Positions 36,059 through 45,832 of a stretch of DNA of 55,122 nucleotides are shown here, piece by piece. The notes beneath the pieces were generated by a model that was not told the DNA's origin, ran no database searches, and saw nothing but the letters and a program-made list of their open reading frames with translations. This DNA comes from Spirochaetota bacterium (GTDB taxonomy: Bacteria; Spirochaetota; UBA4802; UB4802): contig JARYLT010000010.1 in the NCBI GenBank assembly GCA_029907515.1, forward strand, positions 1 through 55,122, written 5' to 3'. Position 1 is the first letter of the stretch, and the number at the start of each line of letters is the position of its first letter. A program made the translations under genes and the position numbers.

Positions 36059-37072
36059 CTATACTATTTTTTTCTCAATCAAAAGTTCTGCAATTTGAAT
36101 AGCATTAAGCGCAGCACCTTTTCGTATATTGTCAGACACTATCCACATATTTATACCATTGGGTATTGATTCATCTTCCCGTATTCTTCCCACAAATACA
36201 TCATCCTTACCGGCAGCATGAATTGCCAGAGGATATTCATTCTTTGAGGGATCATCAACCACTGTAACACCTTTTGCAGAACGTAGCAGTTCACGTACTT
36301 CCTGCGGTGTTATTTTCTTCTCGGTTTCAATATTTACTGATTCTGAGTGGCCATAAAATACTGGGACTCTTACTGTAGTTGCAGTTACCTGAATTGAACT
36401 ATCGCCCATAATCTTTTTAGTTTCATTAACCATCTTCATTTCTTCTTTTGTGTATCCATTTTCAAGGAATACATCAATGTGAGGCAACACATTAAATGCT
36501 ATCTGATGAGGATACACTTTCCGCTGTGATATGGGTTTTCCATTCATAATATCTTTTACCTGAATCTGAAGTTCCTCAATTGCCTTGAGGCCAGTTCCGG
36601 AAACAGCCTGATAGGTACTTACAACTATTCGTTTTATCTTTGCAACATCATGTATAGGCTTCAGAGCAACTACCATCTGAATTGTTGAACAATTTGGATT
36701 AGCGATAATGCCATTGTGCCAGTCAACATCATTTGGGTTAACTTCCGGAACCACCAGAGGGACATCCTTTTCCATTCGCCAGGCCGAGCTATTGTCAATA
36801 ACAATACAGCCAGACTCAGCAGCTTTTCGAGCTACTTCTCTACTTATGGAAGCACCTGCAGAAAAAAGCCCAATATCGAATCCTTTAAAAGCATCATCTG
36901 TTACCGGTTCAACAGTAACCTTTCGATCACCAAACTCTATTGTTTGTCCAACAGTAGTTTTTCCCAGGAAGCGAATATTGTTAATAGGAAAATTGCGTTG
37001 CAATAAAATTTTTCTGAATTCAATGCCAACTGCACCTGTTGCACCTAAAATTACCACATTGTATTTTTTCAT
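36059..37072 (-). CDS. asd: aspartate-semialdehyde dehydrogenase
   Basis: Second step of the aspartate family pathway (lysine/diaminopimelate, threonine, methionine): beta-aspartyl phosphate to the semialdehyde with NADPH. 337 residues; the N-terminal GATGAVG dinucleotide loop (10-16), the catalytic Cys128 in NPNCST and the C-terminal VRVPV and histidine region are visible. The start is ATG 37072 because GGGGGA lies 8-9 bases upstream and the fold starts there; the longer frame to 37138 adds 22 unconserved residues. A copy of the dispersed motif (36397-36411) is embedded in the conserved Met-Gly-Asp-Ser-Ser codons. Confidence 0.97.
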   Translation of the reverse strand: MKKYNVVILGATGAVGIEFRKILLQRNFPINNIRFLGKTTVGQTIEFGDRKVTVEPVTDDAFKGFDIGLFSAGASISREVARKAAESGCIVIDNSSAWRMEKDVPLVVPEVNPNDVDWHNGIIANPNCSTIQMVVALKPIHDVAKIKRIVVSTYQAVSGTGLKAIEELQIQVKDIMNGKPISQRKVYPHQIAFNVLPHIDVFLENGYTKEEMKMVNETKKIMGDSSIQVTATTVRVPVFYGHSESVNIETEKKITPQEVRELLRSAKGVTVVDDPSKNEYPLAIHAAGKDDVFVGRIREDESIPNGINMWIVSDNIRKGAALNAIQIAELLIEKKIV

Positions 37073-37116
37073 AATGAATGATCCCCCTGCATTTTTACTT
37101 ATTGTGTATTTGTCAT

Positions 37117-37124
37117 ATATAGCA
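37117..37124 (-). promoter_or_regulatory. possible extended -10 promoter for asd
   Basis: The minus strand reads TGCTATAT at 37124-37117, an extended -10-like element about 45 bases before the asd start. No -35 is at the ideal distance; a TTGACA lies 12 bases upstream of the hexamer. Confidence 0.35.
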
Positions 37125-37227
37125 CTTTTTTTTGTCAATAATAACTTTTTTATTTTATCAATTAGTCATAAAAAATTATTTTTCACATTAATTATTTCAA
37201 AATCATTACCATAATTGTATTTCGCAA

Positions 37228-37256
37228 TTGACAAATATTTTCGCTTTACTCATAAC
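37228..37256 (+). promoter_or_regulatory. possible promoter for argC
   Basis: TTGACA (37228-37233) with a 17-base spacer and CATAAC (37251-37256, four of six consensus bases). It would give a leader of about 200 bases that includes the palindrome complex, so that structure could act on the transcript. Confidence 0.4.
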
Positions 37257-37337
37257 GTATTAATAATGTTTATCATTTTGTGCGATAGTCACTTTTAACT
37301 AAATTTCAGGTTAAAAAAAAGCAATACATCAAGATTT

Positions 37338-37424
37338 CGTCATTGCAAATCCCATAGTGGTGAAGCAATCTAAATCTTAAAAACAAGATTGCTTCGTCAT
37401 CCCAATACAATCGGGACTTGGGAT
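37338..37424. repeat. REP-like palindrome complex upstream of argC
   Basis: CGTCATTGC (37338-37346) is followed by GAAGCAATCT (37362-37371), a 14-base loop and AGATTGCTTC (37386-37395), a perfect 10-base stem, then GTCATCCC. A second hairpin pairs ATCCCAA (37399-37405) with TTGGGAT (37418-37424). The CGTCATTGC ... GAAGCAATC ... GATTGCTTCGTC wording is that of dispersed intergenic palindromes I know from several bacterial groups. Only one copy is in the window, so the repeat status rests on recognition. Confidence 0.55.
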
Positions 37425-37465
37425 AATGATAGGATCATGTACATTCTATTCCTGGAGGAATATTT

Positions 37466-38512
37466 ATGAAAAAAGCATTAATTGTTGGTGCTACCGGATT
37501 TGGCGGCTTAGGGTTGATTGAAATTCTTTTGCGTCATAAAGGTTTTCAGATTGCACAATTAGTTGCCCGCAAGGATGTTGGCAAAAAAATATCAGAAGTG
37601 TTCCCGCATCTTGAAGGTTTTTGCGATATGCCAGTACAATCACCCGAAGAAATCAATTACGACGATATAGATATTGCATTTTTCTCAACTCCTGATAAAG
37701 CAGGCATGCAGATGATTCATACATTTTATAAAAAAAACATCCCGGTTATTGATTTCAGCGGTGATTTCAGGTTTGCCACTGTTGATGACTACACTATCTA
37801 TGCCAAAAATAAAGGCATGAATACCGAACACGCTTCCTCTGACGTACTTGCACATACTGTGTATGGATTGCCCGAAAAATATGCAGAAAAAATTAAAAAA
37901 GCAAAAATTGTGGGCAACCCAGGCTGTTTTGCCATAGCTATGATTTTGGGATTATTACCTGCAGTTGAGACAGGCATCATTGATTCTGAAACAATCATCT
38001 GTGATGGCAAAACAGGTGTATCCGGTGCAGGCAAAAATCCAGGTGAAGCTAATTTTTATCCTCAGCGGTATGAAGATGTAAACACCTATCGTGAAGGGCA
38101 TCATCAGCATATTGTGGAAGTTGAAAACATAGTCAATGCCCATAGCAAAAAGAAACATAAAATTTTATTTATTCCGCAAATCGTCCCTCTAAACCGAGGC
38201 ATTCTTGTTACCATATATGCTGATGTACAATCAAAAATAACCAGTGATGAGTTATTTGAAATATACACAAGCTACTACACCAATAAGCCGTTTATCCATA
38301 TCACACACCGTTCCTGCCACACCACTGATGTTCGTGGAACTAATCGATGCCAGATACGCCCTTCAATAGACTCAAGGACAGGTAAGCTTTTTATAACATC
38401 AGTTATTGATAACCTCATAAAAGGTCAATCTGGCAACGCTGTTCAAAATGCCAATTTAATCATGGGATTTGATGAAACCGAAGGCCTTATGGTCCCTGCT
38501 TTTTATCCATAA
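37466..38512 (+). CDS. argC: N-acetyl-gamma-glutamyl-phosphate reductase
   Basis: Third step of arginine biosynthesis, reducing N-acetylglutamyl phosphate to the semialdehyde with NADPH. 348 residues. The N-terminal GATGFGG loop, the catalytic Cys154 in GNPGCF and the REGHHQH histidine region are present, as is GKTGVSGAGKNP. GGAGGA lies 8 bases before ATG 37466. No other arg genes flank it. It is related in fold to the adjacent divergent asd, but the two are clearly different enzymes. Its stop lies 3 bases from that of convergent pcm. Confidence 0.96.
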   Translation: MKKALIVGATGFGGLGLIEILLRHKGFQIAQLVARKDVGKKISEVFPHLEGFCDMPVQSPEEINYDDIDIAFFSTPDKAGMQMIHTFYKKNIPVIDFSGDFRFATVDDYTIYAKNKGMNTEHASSDVLAHTVYGLPEKYAEKIKKAKIVGNPGCFAIAMILGLLPAVETGIIDSETIICDGKTGVSGAGKNPGEANFYPQRYEDVNTYREGHHQHIVEVENIVNAHSKKKHKILFIPQIVPLNRGILVTIYADVQSKITSDELFEIYTSYYTNKPFIHITHRSCHTTDVRGTNRCQIRPSIDSRTGKLFITSVIDNLIKGQSGNAVQNANLIMGFDETEGLMVPAFYP

Positions 38513-38515
38513 TAA

Positions 38516-39244
38516 TTATTCATGAGCGGGAACCATTGGTACAAACCGTACGTACGTTATTACTTTCTGTGAATAATTATTTCCGTTACGGACAATTTTT
38601 ACCAGTTCTTGATGATAATCACCAACCGGTGCAACCAGAATGCCACCATCTTCTTTAAGCTGACTCAGCAATGTATCTGGAACTGTAGGCGGAGCAGCAG
38701 TGAGCATGATGACATCAAACGGAGCATGTTCAGGCCAGCCCTTATAACCATCACCAATTTTAACGGTAACGTTTTTATAGCCTAAGGATTTCAATCGCAA
38801 CGCAGCCTGTTTACCAAGAGGTTCAACTATTTCAATAGTAAAGACTTCCTTTGCTAGCAACGATAAAATTGCCGCCTGATATCCTGAACCTGTGCCAATC
38901 TCAAGTACTTTCTCACTGCCATCAAGTTCACATAATTCAGTCATCAGTGCAACAATATATGGCTGAGATATGGTCTGACCATAACCAATTGGCAACGGAT
39001 GATCTTCATACGCCTGAGGTATACTGAGTTCTGGCACAAATTTGTGTCGTTCTACCTGCAGCATTGCCTGTAATACACGAGGGTCTCTGATTCCACGGGC
39101 TTCTATCTGTTTTTTTACCATTAATTCACGAAGCTGCTGCAATGATTCCCCCTTTACATCATTGAAGGTGGCATTGAATAATGATACAAGAGCTATCGCT
39201 ACTGCAATCAGTATAAAAATAACTGTCGTTATTTGCCAATTCAT
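38516..39244 (-). CDS. pcm: protein-L-isoaspartate O-methyltransferase with N-terminal membrane anchor
   Basis: SAM-dependent methylase that starts repair of isoaspartyl residues in aged proteins. The family blocks are clear: MVKKQIEARGIRDPRVLQAM, the GYGQTISQPYIVA substrate loop, LEIGTGSGYQAA (SAM motif I) and the GDGYKGWPEHAPFD region. Unlike the usual cytosolic enzyme, a hydrophobic segment (residues about 4-24) precedes the domain, so it is probably membrane-anchored or exported, acting on envelope proteins; 242 residues in all. A TTGTCA/TATATT promoter lies upstream. No ribosome site is seen before ATG 39244. Confidence 0.93.
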   Translation of the reverse strand: MNWQITTVIFILIAVAIALVSLFNATFNDVKGESLQQLRELMVKKQIEARGIRDPRVLQAMLQVERHKFVPELSIPQAYEDHPLPIGYGQTISQPYIVALMTELCELDGSEKVLEIGTGSGYQAAILSLLAKEVFTIEIVEPLGKQAALRLKSLGYKNVTVKIGDGYKGWPEHAPFDVIMLTAAPPTVPDTLLSQLKEDGGILVAPVGDYHQELVKIVRNGNNYSQKVITYVRFVPMVPAHE

Positions 39245-39285
39245 TTTTTAAAATATACTGTTTTGTGCTAATGCTTTTGATAATA

Positions 39286-39314
39286 AATATAAATTTTTTT
39301 ATTTATCTTGACAA
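39286..39314 (-). promoter_or_regulatory. sigma-70-type promoter for pcm
   Basis: On the minus strand TTGTCA (39314-39309) and TATATT (39291-39286) are separated by 17 bases, about 40 bases before the pcm start. Confidence 0.5.
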
Positions 39315-39399
39315 GTTTTTTATAATAATTATTGATTTCCTTTTCAATCTTGAATTAAATATTTGATTTACATTTTATCATAATTTACTACTATAGTAA

Positions 39400-39413
39400 G
39401 CGATAGTTACTGG
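39400..39413 (-). repeat. exact copy of the dispersed motif upstream of ptsI
   Basis: GCGATAGTTACTGG ends 16 bases before the ptsI start, immediately left of the AGGT ribosome site. At this position it would be within the 5' untranslated region. Confidence 0.55.
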
Positions 39414-39429
39414 CAACAGGTACATTGTT

Positions 39430-41175
39430 ATGTCCAAATCAATAGAAGGAGTTATTGCTTCACCAGGTATAGTCATAGGAAAAGCCTATATTTATCGAGG
39501 TGACAATATCATTATTCCCAAATACACCATAACAGATGACCAGGTTGAAAAAGAAATACAAAGGTATGATGAATCCCTTGCAAAAACCAAAGAAGAAATC
39601 AAAGCTATACAATCGCAGATAGCAACCAGTTTATCCAATGATATGGCCGATATATTCAAAAGCCATTTGATGGTTCTTGAAGATCCATATCTGGATCAAA
39701 AAGTTCGTGAAACCATCAGCAAGGAAAAACGTAATGCAGAATGGGTTTTGAATGATATCACATTACAACTGATTCAGAGCTTAAAATCAATTGAAGATGA
39801 ATATTTGCGTGAACGAATTATCGATATCTCGGATATTAACAAGCGGCTTATTAATAATTTACAAAAAACACACGATGAATCACTGGCCGATTTAAAAGAA
39901 GAGGTTATTGTAGTAGCAACTGACCTGACGCCATCTGATACGGCTATGATGAATAAAAAATATGTTTTGGGTTTCATTACCGATCGTGGTGGCAGAACTT
40001 CCCATACAGCAATTATGGCACGTGCACTGGAAATCCCCGCAATAGTTGGTACCCAGGTTGGCACTTCACTTATAAAGCACGGTGATACTATCATACTGGA
40101 TGCTATACACGGGAAAATAATTGTTAACCCATCCAAAGATGAAATTGGTGAATATGAAAAATACCGCGAAGATCTAAAACAGCTTGAAAATGAATTAGCC
40201 GCTATAATTGAACTTCCTTCCCATACTCTTGATAATGAAACTATATATATTTATGGCAATATAGAAATCCCCGATGAAATGAATATTATACGGGATCACG
40301 GTGCACAGGGTATTGGGCTTTTTAGATCAGAATTTTTGTTTCTGGATAAATCTTTACCTGATGAAGAAAAACAGTTTGAAGAATATAAAAAGGTAGTTGA
40401 ATTCTTTAATCCTCACCCTGTTACCATTCGAACGCTTGATATAGGTGGCGATAAGATTTATGCTTTTACCAAGCAATACAAAGAGCGAAATCCCTTCTTA
40501 GGATGTAGAGCCATACGATTTAGCCTTGAAAATGAATTTTTATTCAGGCCACAACTCAGAGCAATACTTCGCGCTTCTGCATATGGCAATGTTAAATTGA
40601 TGTTTCCCATGATTTCTTCTGTTGAAGAGCTTCTCAAAGCAAAATCAATTTTATATGAAGAAATGGAAAATTTACAGAAATTGGGAGTACCTTTTAATCA
40701 AAATTTACCGGTTGGTATAATGATTGAGGTACCTTCAGCCGCAATAAATGTTGATATATTCTGTAAATATTGTGATTTCTTTTCTGTTGGAACCAATGAC
40801 CTGGTTCAATACACATTAGCTGTTGACCGTATCAGTGAAAAAATAGCATATCTTTATAATCCGCTAAATCTGGCTGTACTAAGACTTTTAAAATTAATTG
40901 CTGATGTAGCAAATCAGAATAATATCTCTCTTTCAATATGCGGTGAGATGGCAGGTGAACCAAAATATACCATGCTTTTACTTGGTTTAGGATACCGCCA
41001 ATTATCTATGGGTTCTGCATTCATGTACCAGATTAAACGTATCATACGTTCTGTTACCGTTGAGGAGTGTAAAAACATGGTTAACAATTTGATGCAACTG
41101 GATAATACGTATGACATAGAAAATGCAATGTTGGAACTATTAAACAAAAAATTTCCCAATATGTTTTTCAAATAA
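39430..41175 (+). CDS. ptsI: phosphoenolpyruvate-protein phosphotransferase (PTS enzyme I)
   Basis: Transfers phosphate from PEP to HPr. 581 residues: N-terminal HPr-binding helices, the phosphohistidine swivel domain with His192 in GGRTSHTAIMAR, and the PEP-binding TIM barrel with GLFRSEFLF, TLDIGGDK, GVPF...MIEVPSA and the catalytic CGEMAGEP near 510. Everything needed for activity is visible. No HPr or enzyme II genes are nearby, so it may feed a regulatory PTS or genes elsewhere. AGGT 9 bases upstream supports ATG 39430. A copy of the dispersed motif precedes it. Confidence 0.96.
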   Translation: MSKSIEGVIASPGIVIGKAYIYRGDNIIIPKYTITDDQVEKEIQRYDESLAKTKEEIKAIQSQIATSLSNDMADIFKSHLMVLEDPYLDQKVRETISKEKRNAEWVLNDITLQLIQSLKSIEDEYLRERIIDISDINKRLINNLQKTHDESLADLKEEVIVVATDLTPSDTAMMNKKYVLGFITDRGGRTSHTAIMARALEIPAIVGTQVGTSLIKHGDTIILDAIHGKIIVNPSKDEIGEYEKYREDLKQLENELAAIIELPSHTLDNETIYIYGNIEIPDEMNIIRDHGAQGIGLFRSEFLFLDKSLPDEEKQFEEYKKVVEFFNPHPVTIRTLDIGGDKIYAFTKQYKERNPFLGCRAIRFSLENEFLFRPQLRAILRASAYGNVKLMFPMISSVEELLKAKSILYEEMENLQKLGVPFNQNLPVGIMIEVPSAAINVDIFCKYCDFFSVGTNDLVQYTLAVDRISEKIAYLYNPLNLAVLRLLKLIADVANQNNISLSICGEMAGEPKYTMLLLGLGYRQLSMGSAFMYQIKRIIRSVTVEECKNMVNNLMQLDNTYDIENAMLELLNKKFPNMFFK

Positions 41176-41185
41176 TTCACTCACC

Positions 41186-41938
41186 ATGAAATTATATCAC
41201 GACTTAGCAGAATATTATTTCACAATAGAGAAGTGTCACAGGAATATAATTCACGATATACATCTTATAAAAGAACTTGCTGCAAACATACCAAATCCTG
41301 TCTTACTTGATTTAGGTTGTGGAACAGGCGAACACCTCAATGAATTATTTAAATGTGGGTTTACATGTACCGGTTTAGATAACAGTAAAAATATGCTAAC
41401 ACATGCTAAATTGCGATTTCCCAATGCTGCCAACTTTATTCTTTCAGATATCACAAACTTTGACTTTTTTGAAAATTTTGATATAGTCATTTCTTTATTT
41501 GGTTCATTTGATTATATGATACTTGATGAAGACGTTGACAGAGTGTTATGGAATACATGGCGAGCTTTGAAAAATAATGGTTTTGGACTTTTTGAAATAT
41601 GGAATGCAGTACCCGTCAGGGAAATTAAGGAAAAACCATTAACAACAGTATCACGTGTCACATATAAAAACCTGACGATTAAACGTGAACGTGGATTTAC
41701 CCTCCTACCTGATACTGATAAAACAATTGCCCAGGTAGACTATAGATATACCATTTCAGATGGCAATTCAACCCGACATGTAAAAGATAAACACATTATG
41801 CGTGCTTTTTTTAAAGAAGAGATAGAAGAATTTTTATATAATAATGGTTTTAAAATTGTTACTATCTATGCCAATTCCAGAAAAGAACCATTTATAAAAA
41901 CATCCAACAAACTTTTAATTCATTTTAAAAAGAATTAA
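41186..41938 (+). CDS. class I SAM-dependent methyltransferase, unknown substrate
   Basis: 250 residues with the Rossmann-type methyltransferase core: LLDLGCGTGEHLNEL (motif I, about 46-60), the acidic LDNSKNM, LSDITNFD and a typical post-motif FGSFDYM. The C-terminal half (beta-rich, with a long charged stretch near KHIMRAFFKEEIEEF) fits small-molecule or sugar-modifying methylases, but no substrate can be named. It starts 10 bases after ptsI on the same strand without its own ribosome site, so it is likely cotranscribed and perhaps translationally coupled. Confidence 0.85.
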   Translation: MKLYHDLAEYYFTIEKCHRNIIHDIHLIKELAANIPNPVLLDLGCGTGEHLNELFKCGFTCTGLDNSKNMLTHAKLRFPNAANFILSDITNFDFFENFDIVISLFGSFDYMILDEDVDRVLWNTWRALKNNGFGLFEIWNAVPVREIKEKPLTTVSRVTYKNLTIKRERGFTLLPDTDKTIAQVDYRYTISDGNSTRHVKDKHIMRAFFKEEIEEFLYNNGFKIVTIYANSRKEPFIKTSNKLLIHFKKN

Positions 41939-41943
41939 AAAAA

Positions 41944-41976
41944 ATTATCCATGACCGTTTGATAGCCATGGATAAT
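41944..41976. terminator. bidirectional terminator between the methyltransferase and lon
   Basis: ATTATCCATG (41944-41953) pairs with CATGGATAAT (41967-41976) around a 13-base loop, in the gap between convergent stops at 41938 and 42008. Confidence 0.75.
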
Positions 41977-42007
41977 AATTACTCTGTACAAAATATTTAT
42001 ACATAAT

Positions 42008-44455
42008 CTATGTATAATTGTGTTTGGTCAATAATTCATTGCTTACGTCTGAAATTATTGATTCCCGTACTGTATCTTTCCACTGCTCATTAAGTTTCTC
42101 GGTCTTTTGCCTGTCTTTAAAAAATTTTTCAGGTTCTTCCAATGATAAGAACAGTACTTCTTCCATGCTTGTAACAGGATGGAATATTAGCTGTTTTCGT
42201 ACATATTCAGGTATCTTTTCCAGATCTTTTTCATTATCCTTAGGTATGATAATATGAGTGATTTGTGCACGATGTGCAGCCAGTACCTTTTCTTTTAATC
42301 CACCTATTGGGAGTACTTTGCCACGTAAGGTTATTTCACCTGTCATGGCAACATCACATCGAACCGGGATCTGGCTTAATAATGAAGCAATAACCACACC
42401 CATAGTAATGCCCGCAGAAGGTCCATCTTTAGGGATTGCACCTTCAGGAACATGCAGGTGTATATCATGCTTACGCAATACATCTTCGGGTATATTAAAA
42501 TACTGAGCATTAGCACGTACATAGGTAAAAGCTGCATGAGCAGATTCTTGCATCACCTCACCCAACTGGCCTGTCAGTATAAGTTGACCTTTCCCTTTTA
42601 TCAAAGAAGCTTCAACCTGTAACACATCTCCTCCTACTTCAGTCCAGGCAAGTCCATTGGCAAGGCCTATCTCACTTTTTTGTTCTTTTTCACCATATTT
42701 AAACTTGATAGGTCCTAAATACTCGTGCAGGATATCAACAGTTATTTCACGAACATGCGAAGAGCCATGTTTTACAACTTCACGTGCAACTTTACGGCAA
42801 ACTTTTGCTATTACTCGTTCTAAACTTCTTACACCAGCTTCACGTGTATAATGACGTATGGTATACAGCATCATATCTTCGCTATATTTGATATTTGACT
42901 CGTTCAGTCCATTTTCTTTAATTTGCTTGGGTAGTAAGAACTGCAATCCAATATTTAATTTTTCCGGTTCAGTGTAACTATTAATTTCAATTATTTCCAT
43001 TCTGTCCTGTAGGGGAGCAGGTATCCTGTGCTGTACATTAGCAGTTGTTATAAACAGCACATCTGAAAGGTCATACGGTACTTCAAGATAATGATCAACA
43101 AATGTATTATTCTGCTCGGGATCAAGCACTTCAAGCAGAGCTGACGAAGGATCACCCCTGAAATCCATTGACATTTTGTCAACTTCATCAAGCAGGAATA
43201 CAGGATTAACAACTCCGGCCTTTTTCATCTGCTGAATGATTCTTCCCGGTAACGCACCTACATACGTTCTTCGATGGCCACGTATTTCAGCTTCATCACG
43301 AACACCACCCAGTGACATCCTTACAAATTTCCTGCCCAGTGCCCTGGCAACTGAACGGCCTAAAGAAGTTTTCCCAACACCAGGAGGGCCAACAAAACAT
43401 AATATTGGGCCTTTTAGTTTATTTGAAAGATGACGCACCGCTATATATTCAATAATCCTTTCTTTAACTTCTTCCAGTCCATAATGATCTTCATTGAGAA
43501 CATTCATTGCATGATCGATATCACGATTGTCTCGTGTGCGCTTATACCAGGGAACATCACGCAACCATTCGATATATGTACGCACAACAGCAGATTCAGC
43601 CGACAACGGAGGCATCTTTTCCAAACGTTTAAGTTCTTTTAATGCTTTATCTTTTGCTTCTTTGGACATTTTTGCTTCTTCAATTGATTTTCGCAACTCT
43701 TCAACTTCATCAGCTAAATCATCACCCTGCCCCAATTCCTTCTTTATTACCTTGATCTGTTCATTGAGATAGTATTCCTTCTGGGTCTTTTCCATCTGTT
43801 TTCTGACTTTACCCTGAATCTTTTTTTCAATATACATTATTTCAATTTCCCCATTAATCAGCTCAATGAGTTTCTCTATCCGTTCTACAGGGTTACCCAA
43901 TTCCAGTATTGCCTGTTTATATTCAACTCGCATTGTAATATACGAAGCAATAACATCAGCCAGATGTGAAATATCCTCAATCTGCATCACGGTAGTTAAT
44001 GCTTCCTGAGGAACTTTTTTATTTAATTTAATATATTTTTCAAAGGTATCAATTAAATTGCGCTTTAAGGCTTCTACCTTTGAATCAGTTTCATATGGAC
44101 GCTCAATATCCTTAATTCCTACCGTAATACCATCATCAGTTGATTCAAATTGTGAAATATACACACGTGAAATACCCTCAACCAGCACTTTAACAGTACC
44201 GTCAGGTAATTTTAAAAGCTGAAGAATCTCGGAAAGGGTTCCAACATCATGAATATCTTCTTTCTTTGGGTTTGCTATCTGTGAATCAACCTGAGCAGCA
44301 AGGACCAATAGACGGTCACCCTTCATTGCCGAATCCAGCGCTTTAATTGAGATATCCCGGCCAACAAATAGTGGTATTACCATATGTGGGAATATTACCA
44401 TATCCCGTAATGGCAATAAAGGGTATCGTTTAAAGTAATCTATATCTTTCTTCAT
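42008..44455 (-). CDS. lon: ATP-dependent protease Lon
   Basis: Cytosolic AAA+ protease removing damaged and regulatory proteins. 815 residues: N-terminal substrate domain (from [22 protein letters not shown]), long coiled coil, AAA+ module with Walker [14 protein letters not shown] and DEVDKM, sensor blocks, and a C-terminal protease domain with the Ser of [10 protein letters not shown] and the Lys about 43 residues on ([11 protein letters not shown]). ATG 44455 is chosen because AGGAG lies about 5 bases upstream; the frame up to 44488 has no site. Last gene of the tig-clpP-clpX-lon cluster. Confidence 0.97.
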   Translation of the reverse strand: MKKDIDYFKRYPLLPLRDMVIFPHMVIPLFVGRDISIKALDSAMKGDRLLVLAAQVDSQIANPKKEDIHDVGTLSEILQLLKLPDGTVKVLVEGISRVYISQFESTDDGITVGIKDIERPYETDSKVEALKRNLIDTFEKYIKLNKKVPQEALTTVMQIEDISHLADVIASYITMRVEYKQAILELGNPVERIEKLIELINGEIEIMYIEKKIQGKVRKQMEKTQKEYYLNEQIKVIKKELGQGDDLADEVEELRKSIEEAKMSKEAKDKALKELKRLEKMPPLSAESAVVRTYIEWLRDVPWYKRTRDNRDIDHAMNVLNEDHYGLEEVKERIIEYIAVRHLSNKLKGPILCFVGPPGVGKTSLGRSVARALGRKFVRMSLGGVRDEAEIRGHRRTYVGALPGRIIQQMKKAGVVNPVFLLDEVDKMSMDFRGDPSSALLEVLDPEQNNTFVDHYLEVPYDLSDVLFITTANVQHRIPAPLQDRMEIIEINSYTEPEKLNIGLQFLLPKQIKENGLNESNIKYSEDMMLYTIRHYTREAGVRSLERVIAKVCRKVAREVVKHGSSHVREITVDILHEYLGPIKFKYGEKEQKSEIGLANGLAWTEVGGDVLQVEASLIKGKGQLILTGQLGEVMQESAHAAFTYVRANAQYFNIPEDVLRKHDIHLHVPEGAIPKDGPSAGITMGVVIASLLSQIPVRCDVAMTGEITLRGKVLPIGGLKEKVLAAHRAQITHIIIPKDNEKDLEKIPEYVRKQLIFHPVTSMEEVLFLSLEEPEKFFKDRQKTEKLNEQWKDTVRESIISDVSNELLTKHNYT

Positions 44456-44527
44456 AGTTTCTCCTGAATTGTGTGAGTAGTGTTCCAATACATAAAATAC
44501 TGAAAATAGTGCAATCCGGACACATAC

Positions 44528-45796
44528 TTACGCACTTTTTTCTGCCGATTTCTGAATAATTTCAGGGGATTTTCTGTGCAGTACAACATCCTCGTTAATG
44601 ATAACCTTAGCTATGGTTTTCTTGGAAGGAATCTCATACATCAGATCCAGCATTATCTCTTCAAGAACTGACCGCAATCCACGTGCGCCGGTTTCGCGTT
44701 CTATTGCAATCTGAGCTATTGCATCAATGGCTGAATCAGTAAATTCAAGTTCAACATTTTCAAAGGCAAATATTTTCTGGTATTGCTTAGTTAAAGCATT
44801 GCGCGGTTTTGTTAAAATTTCCCTTAAAGCCTGTTTGTCAAGCTCATGCAATACAGCATGGACATGCAATCTGCCTACAAACTCTGGAATTAAACCATAC
44901 CGTATAAGATCTTCAGGGATCATTTTCTCCAGTATATTGATTTTGCCAATATCTTTCACTGACTTAACTTCCGCACCAAATCCCATGGTTTTATTACCAA
45001 TGCGAGCATGAACAATTTTATCCAGCCCAACAAATGCGCCACCACAAATAAACAAAATGTTCCTGGTATCAATGGATATGAACTCCTGATGAGGATGTTT
45101 TCTGCCACCCTGTGGTGGAACATTGGCAATAGTTCCTTCAACAATCTTTAATAATGCCTGCTGAACACCTTCACCAGATACATCACGTGTAATAGATGGG
45201 TTTTCAGATTTGCGTGAAATCTTATCGATTTCATCGATATAAATTATTCCTATCTCAGCCCTTTTAACATCGCCATCTGCATTCTGAATCAGTCTCAGCA
45301 ATATATTTTCTACATCCTCACCCACATAGCCTGCTTCGGTCAGTGATGTTGCATCTGCTATGGCAAACGGTACTTTTAAAATTTTTGCCAGTGTTTGTGC
45401 AAGCAATGTTTTACCGCTTCCCGTTGGGCCAATTAATAAAATATTGCTTTTATCTAATTCAACATCACCTTTTCTTAAGTTAAAGTTACTGGTAATTCGT
45501 TTATAGTGGTTATAGACTGCTACTGAAAGAACTTTCTTTGCATATTCCTGCCCAATAACATATTCATCAAGAATAGCTTTAATCTCATGAGGTTTTGGTA
45601 AATTGCTGGTTAAAAGGTCGCCGCCTTCTAATGCCCAGTCTTCTTCCAGTATCTCATTACATAACTCAACACATTCATCGCAGATATATACATTAGGACC
45701 AGCAACTAATTTTCGTACCAGGTCCTGGCTTTTCCCACAAAATGAACAATAATGGGTTATTTCAGGCTTGCCATTATCTTTTTTCTTATTTGACAT
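44528..45796 (-). CDS. clpX: ATP-dependent unfoldase ClpX
   Basis: Hexameric unfoldase that feeds substrates to ClpP. 422 residues. The N-terminal zinc-binding domain has Cys17, Cys20, Cys39 and Cys42. The AAA+ core has Walker [13 protein letters not shown], the pore and Walker B regions ([10 protein letters not shown]), and the ClpP-binding IGF-type loop may be present near KTMGFG. GAGG upstream of ATG 45796 is a good ribosome site. It is 36 bases from clpP. Confidence 0.98.
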   Translation of the reverse strand: MSNKKKDNGKPEITHYCSFCGKSQDLVRKLVAGPNVYICDECVELCNEILEEDWALEGGDLLTSNLPKPHEIKAILDEYVIGQEYAKKVLSVAVYNHYKRITSNFNLRKGDVELDKSNILLIGPTGSGKTLLAQTLAKILKVPFAIADATSLTEAGYVGEDVENILLRLIQNADGDVKRAEIGIIYIDEIDKISRKSENPSITRDVSGEGVQQALLKIVEGTIANVPPQGGRKHPHQEFISIDTRNILFICGGAFVGLDKIVHARIGNKTMGFGAEVKSVKDIGKINILEKMIPEDLIRYGLIPEFVGRLHVHAVLHELDKQALREILTKPRNALTKQYQKIFAFENVELEFTDSAIDAIAQIAIERETGARGLRSVLEEIMLDLMYEIPSKKTIAKVIINEDVVLHRKSPEIIQKSAEKSA

Positions 45797-45832
45797 ATAT
45801 CCTCTTAATAATAATTATCTCTTATACATTAC

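Larger units (their letters stand above)
37139..37465. other. gap between asd and argC with promoter, motif copy and palindromes
   Basis: No gene is visible. It holds, from left to right, the upstream region of asd, a promoter (37228-37256), an 11/12 copy of the dispersed motif (GCGATAGTCACT, 37282-37293), a REP-like palindrome complex (37338-37424) and the argC ribosome site GGAGGA. Confidence 0.6.

Noticed and set aside
37073-37138. Longer N terminus for Asd
   Set aside because: The added 22 residues are not part of the fold, and GGGGGA directly precedes ATG 37072.
39309-39325. TTGACA followed by TATAAT as a ptsI promoter
   Set aside because: The hexamers are only 7 bases apart; the spacing fits no sigma-70 promoter in that direction. 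The same site reads well as the pcm promoter on the other strand.
45130-45145. GGCAATAGTTCCTTC in clpX as another motif copy
   Set aside because: It has several mismatches from the core and lies in conserved codons.
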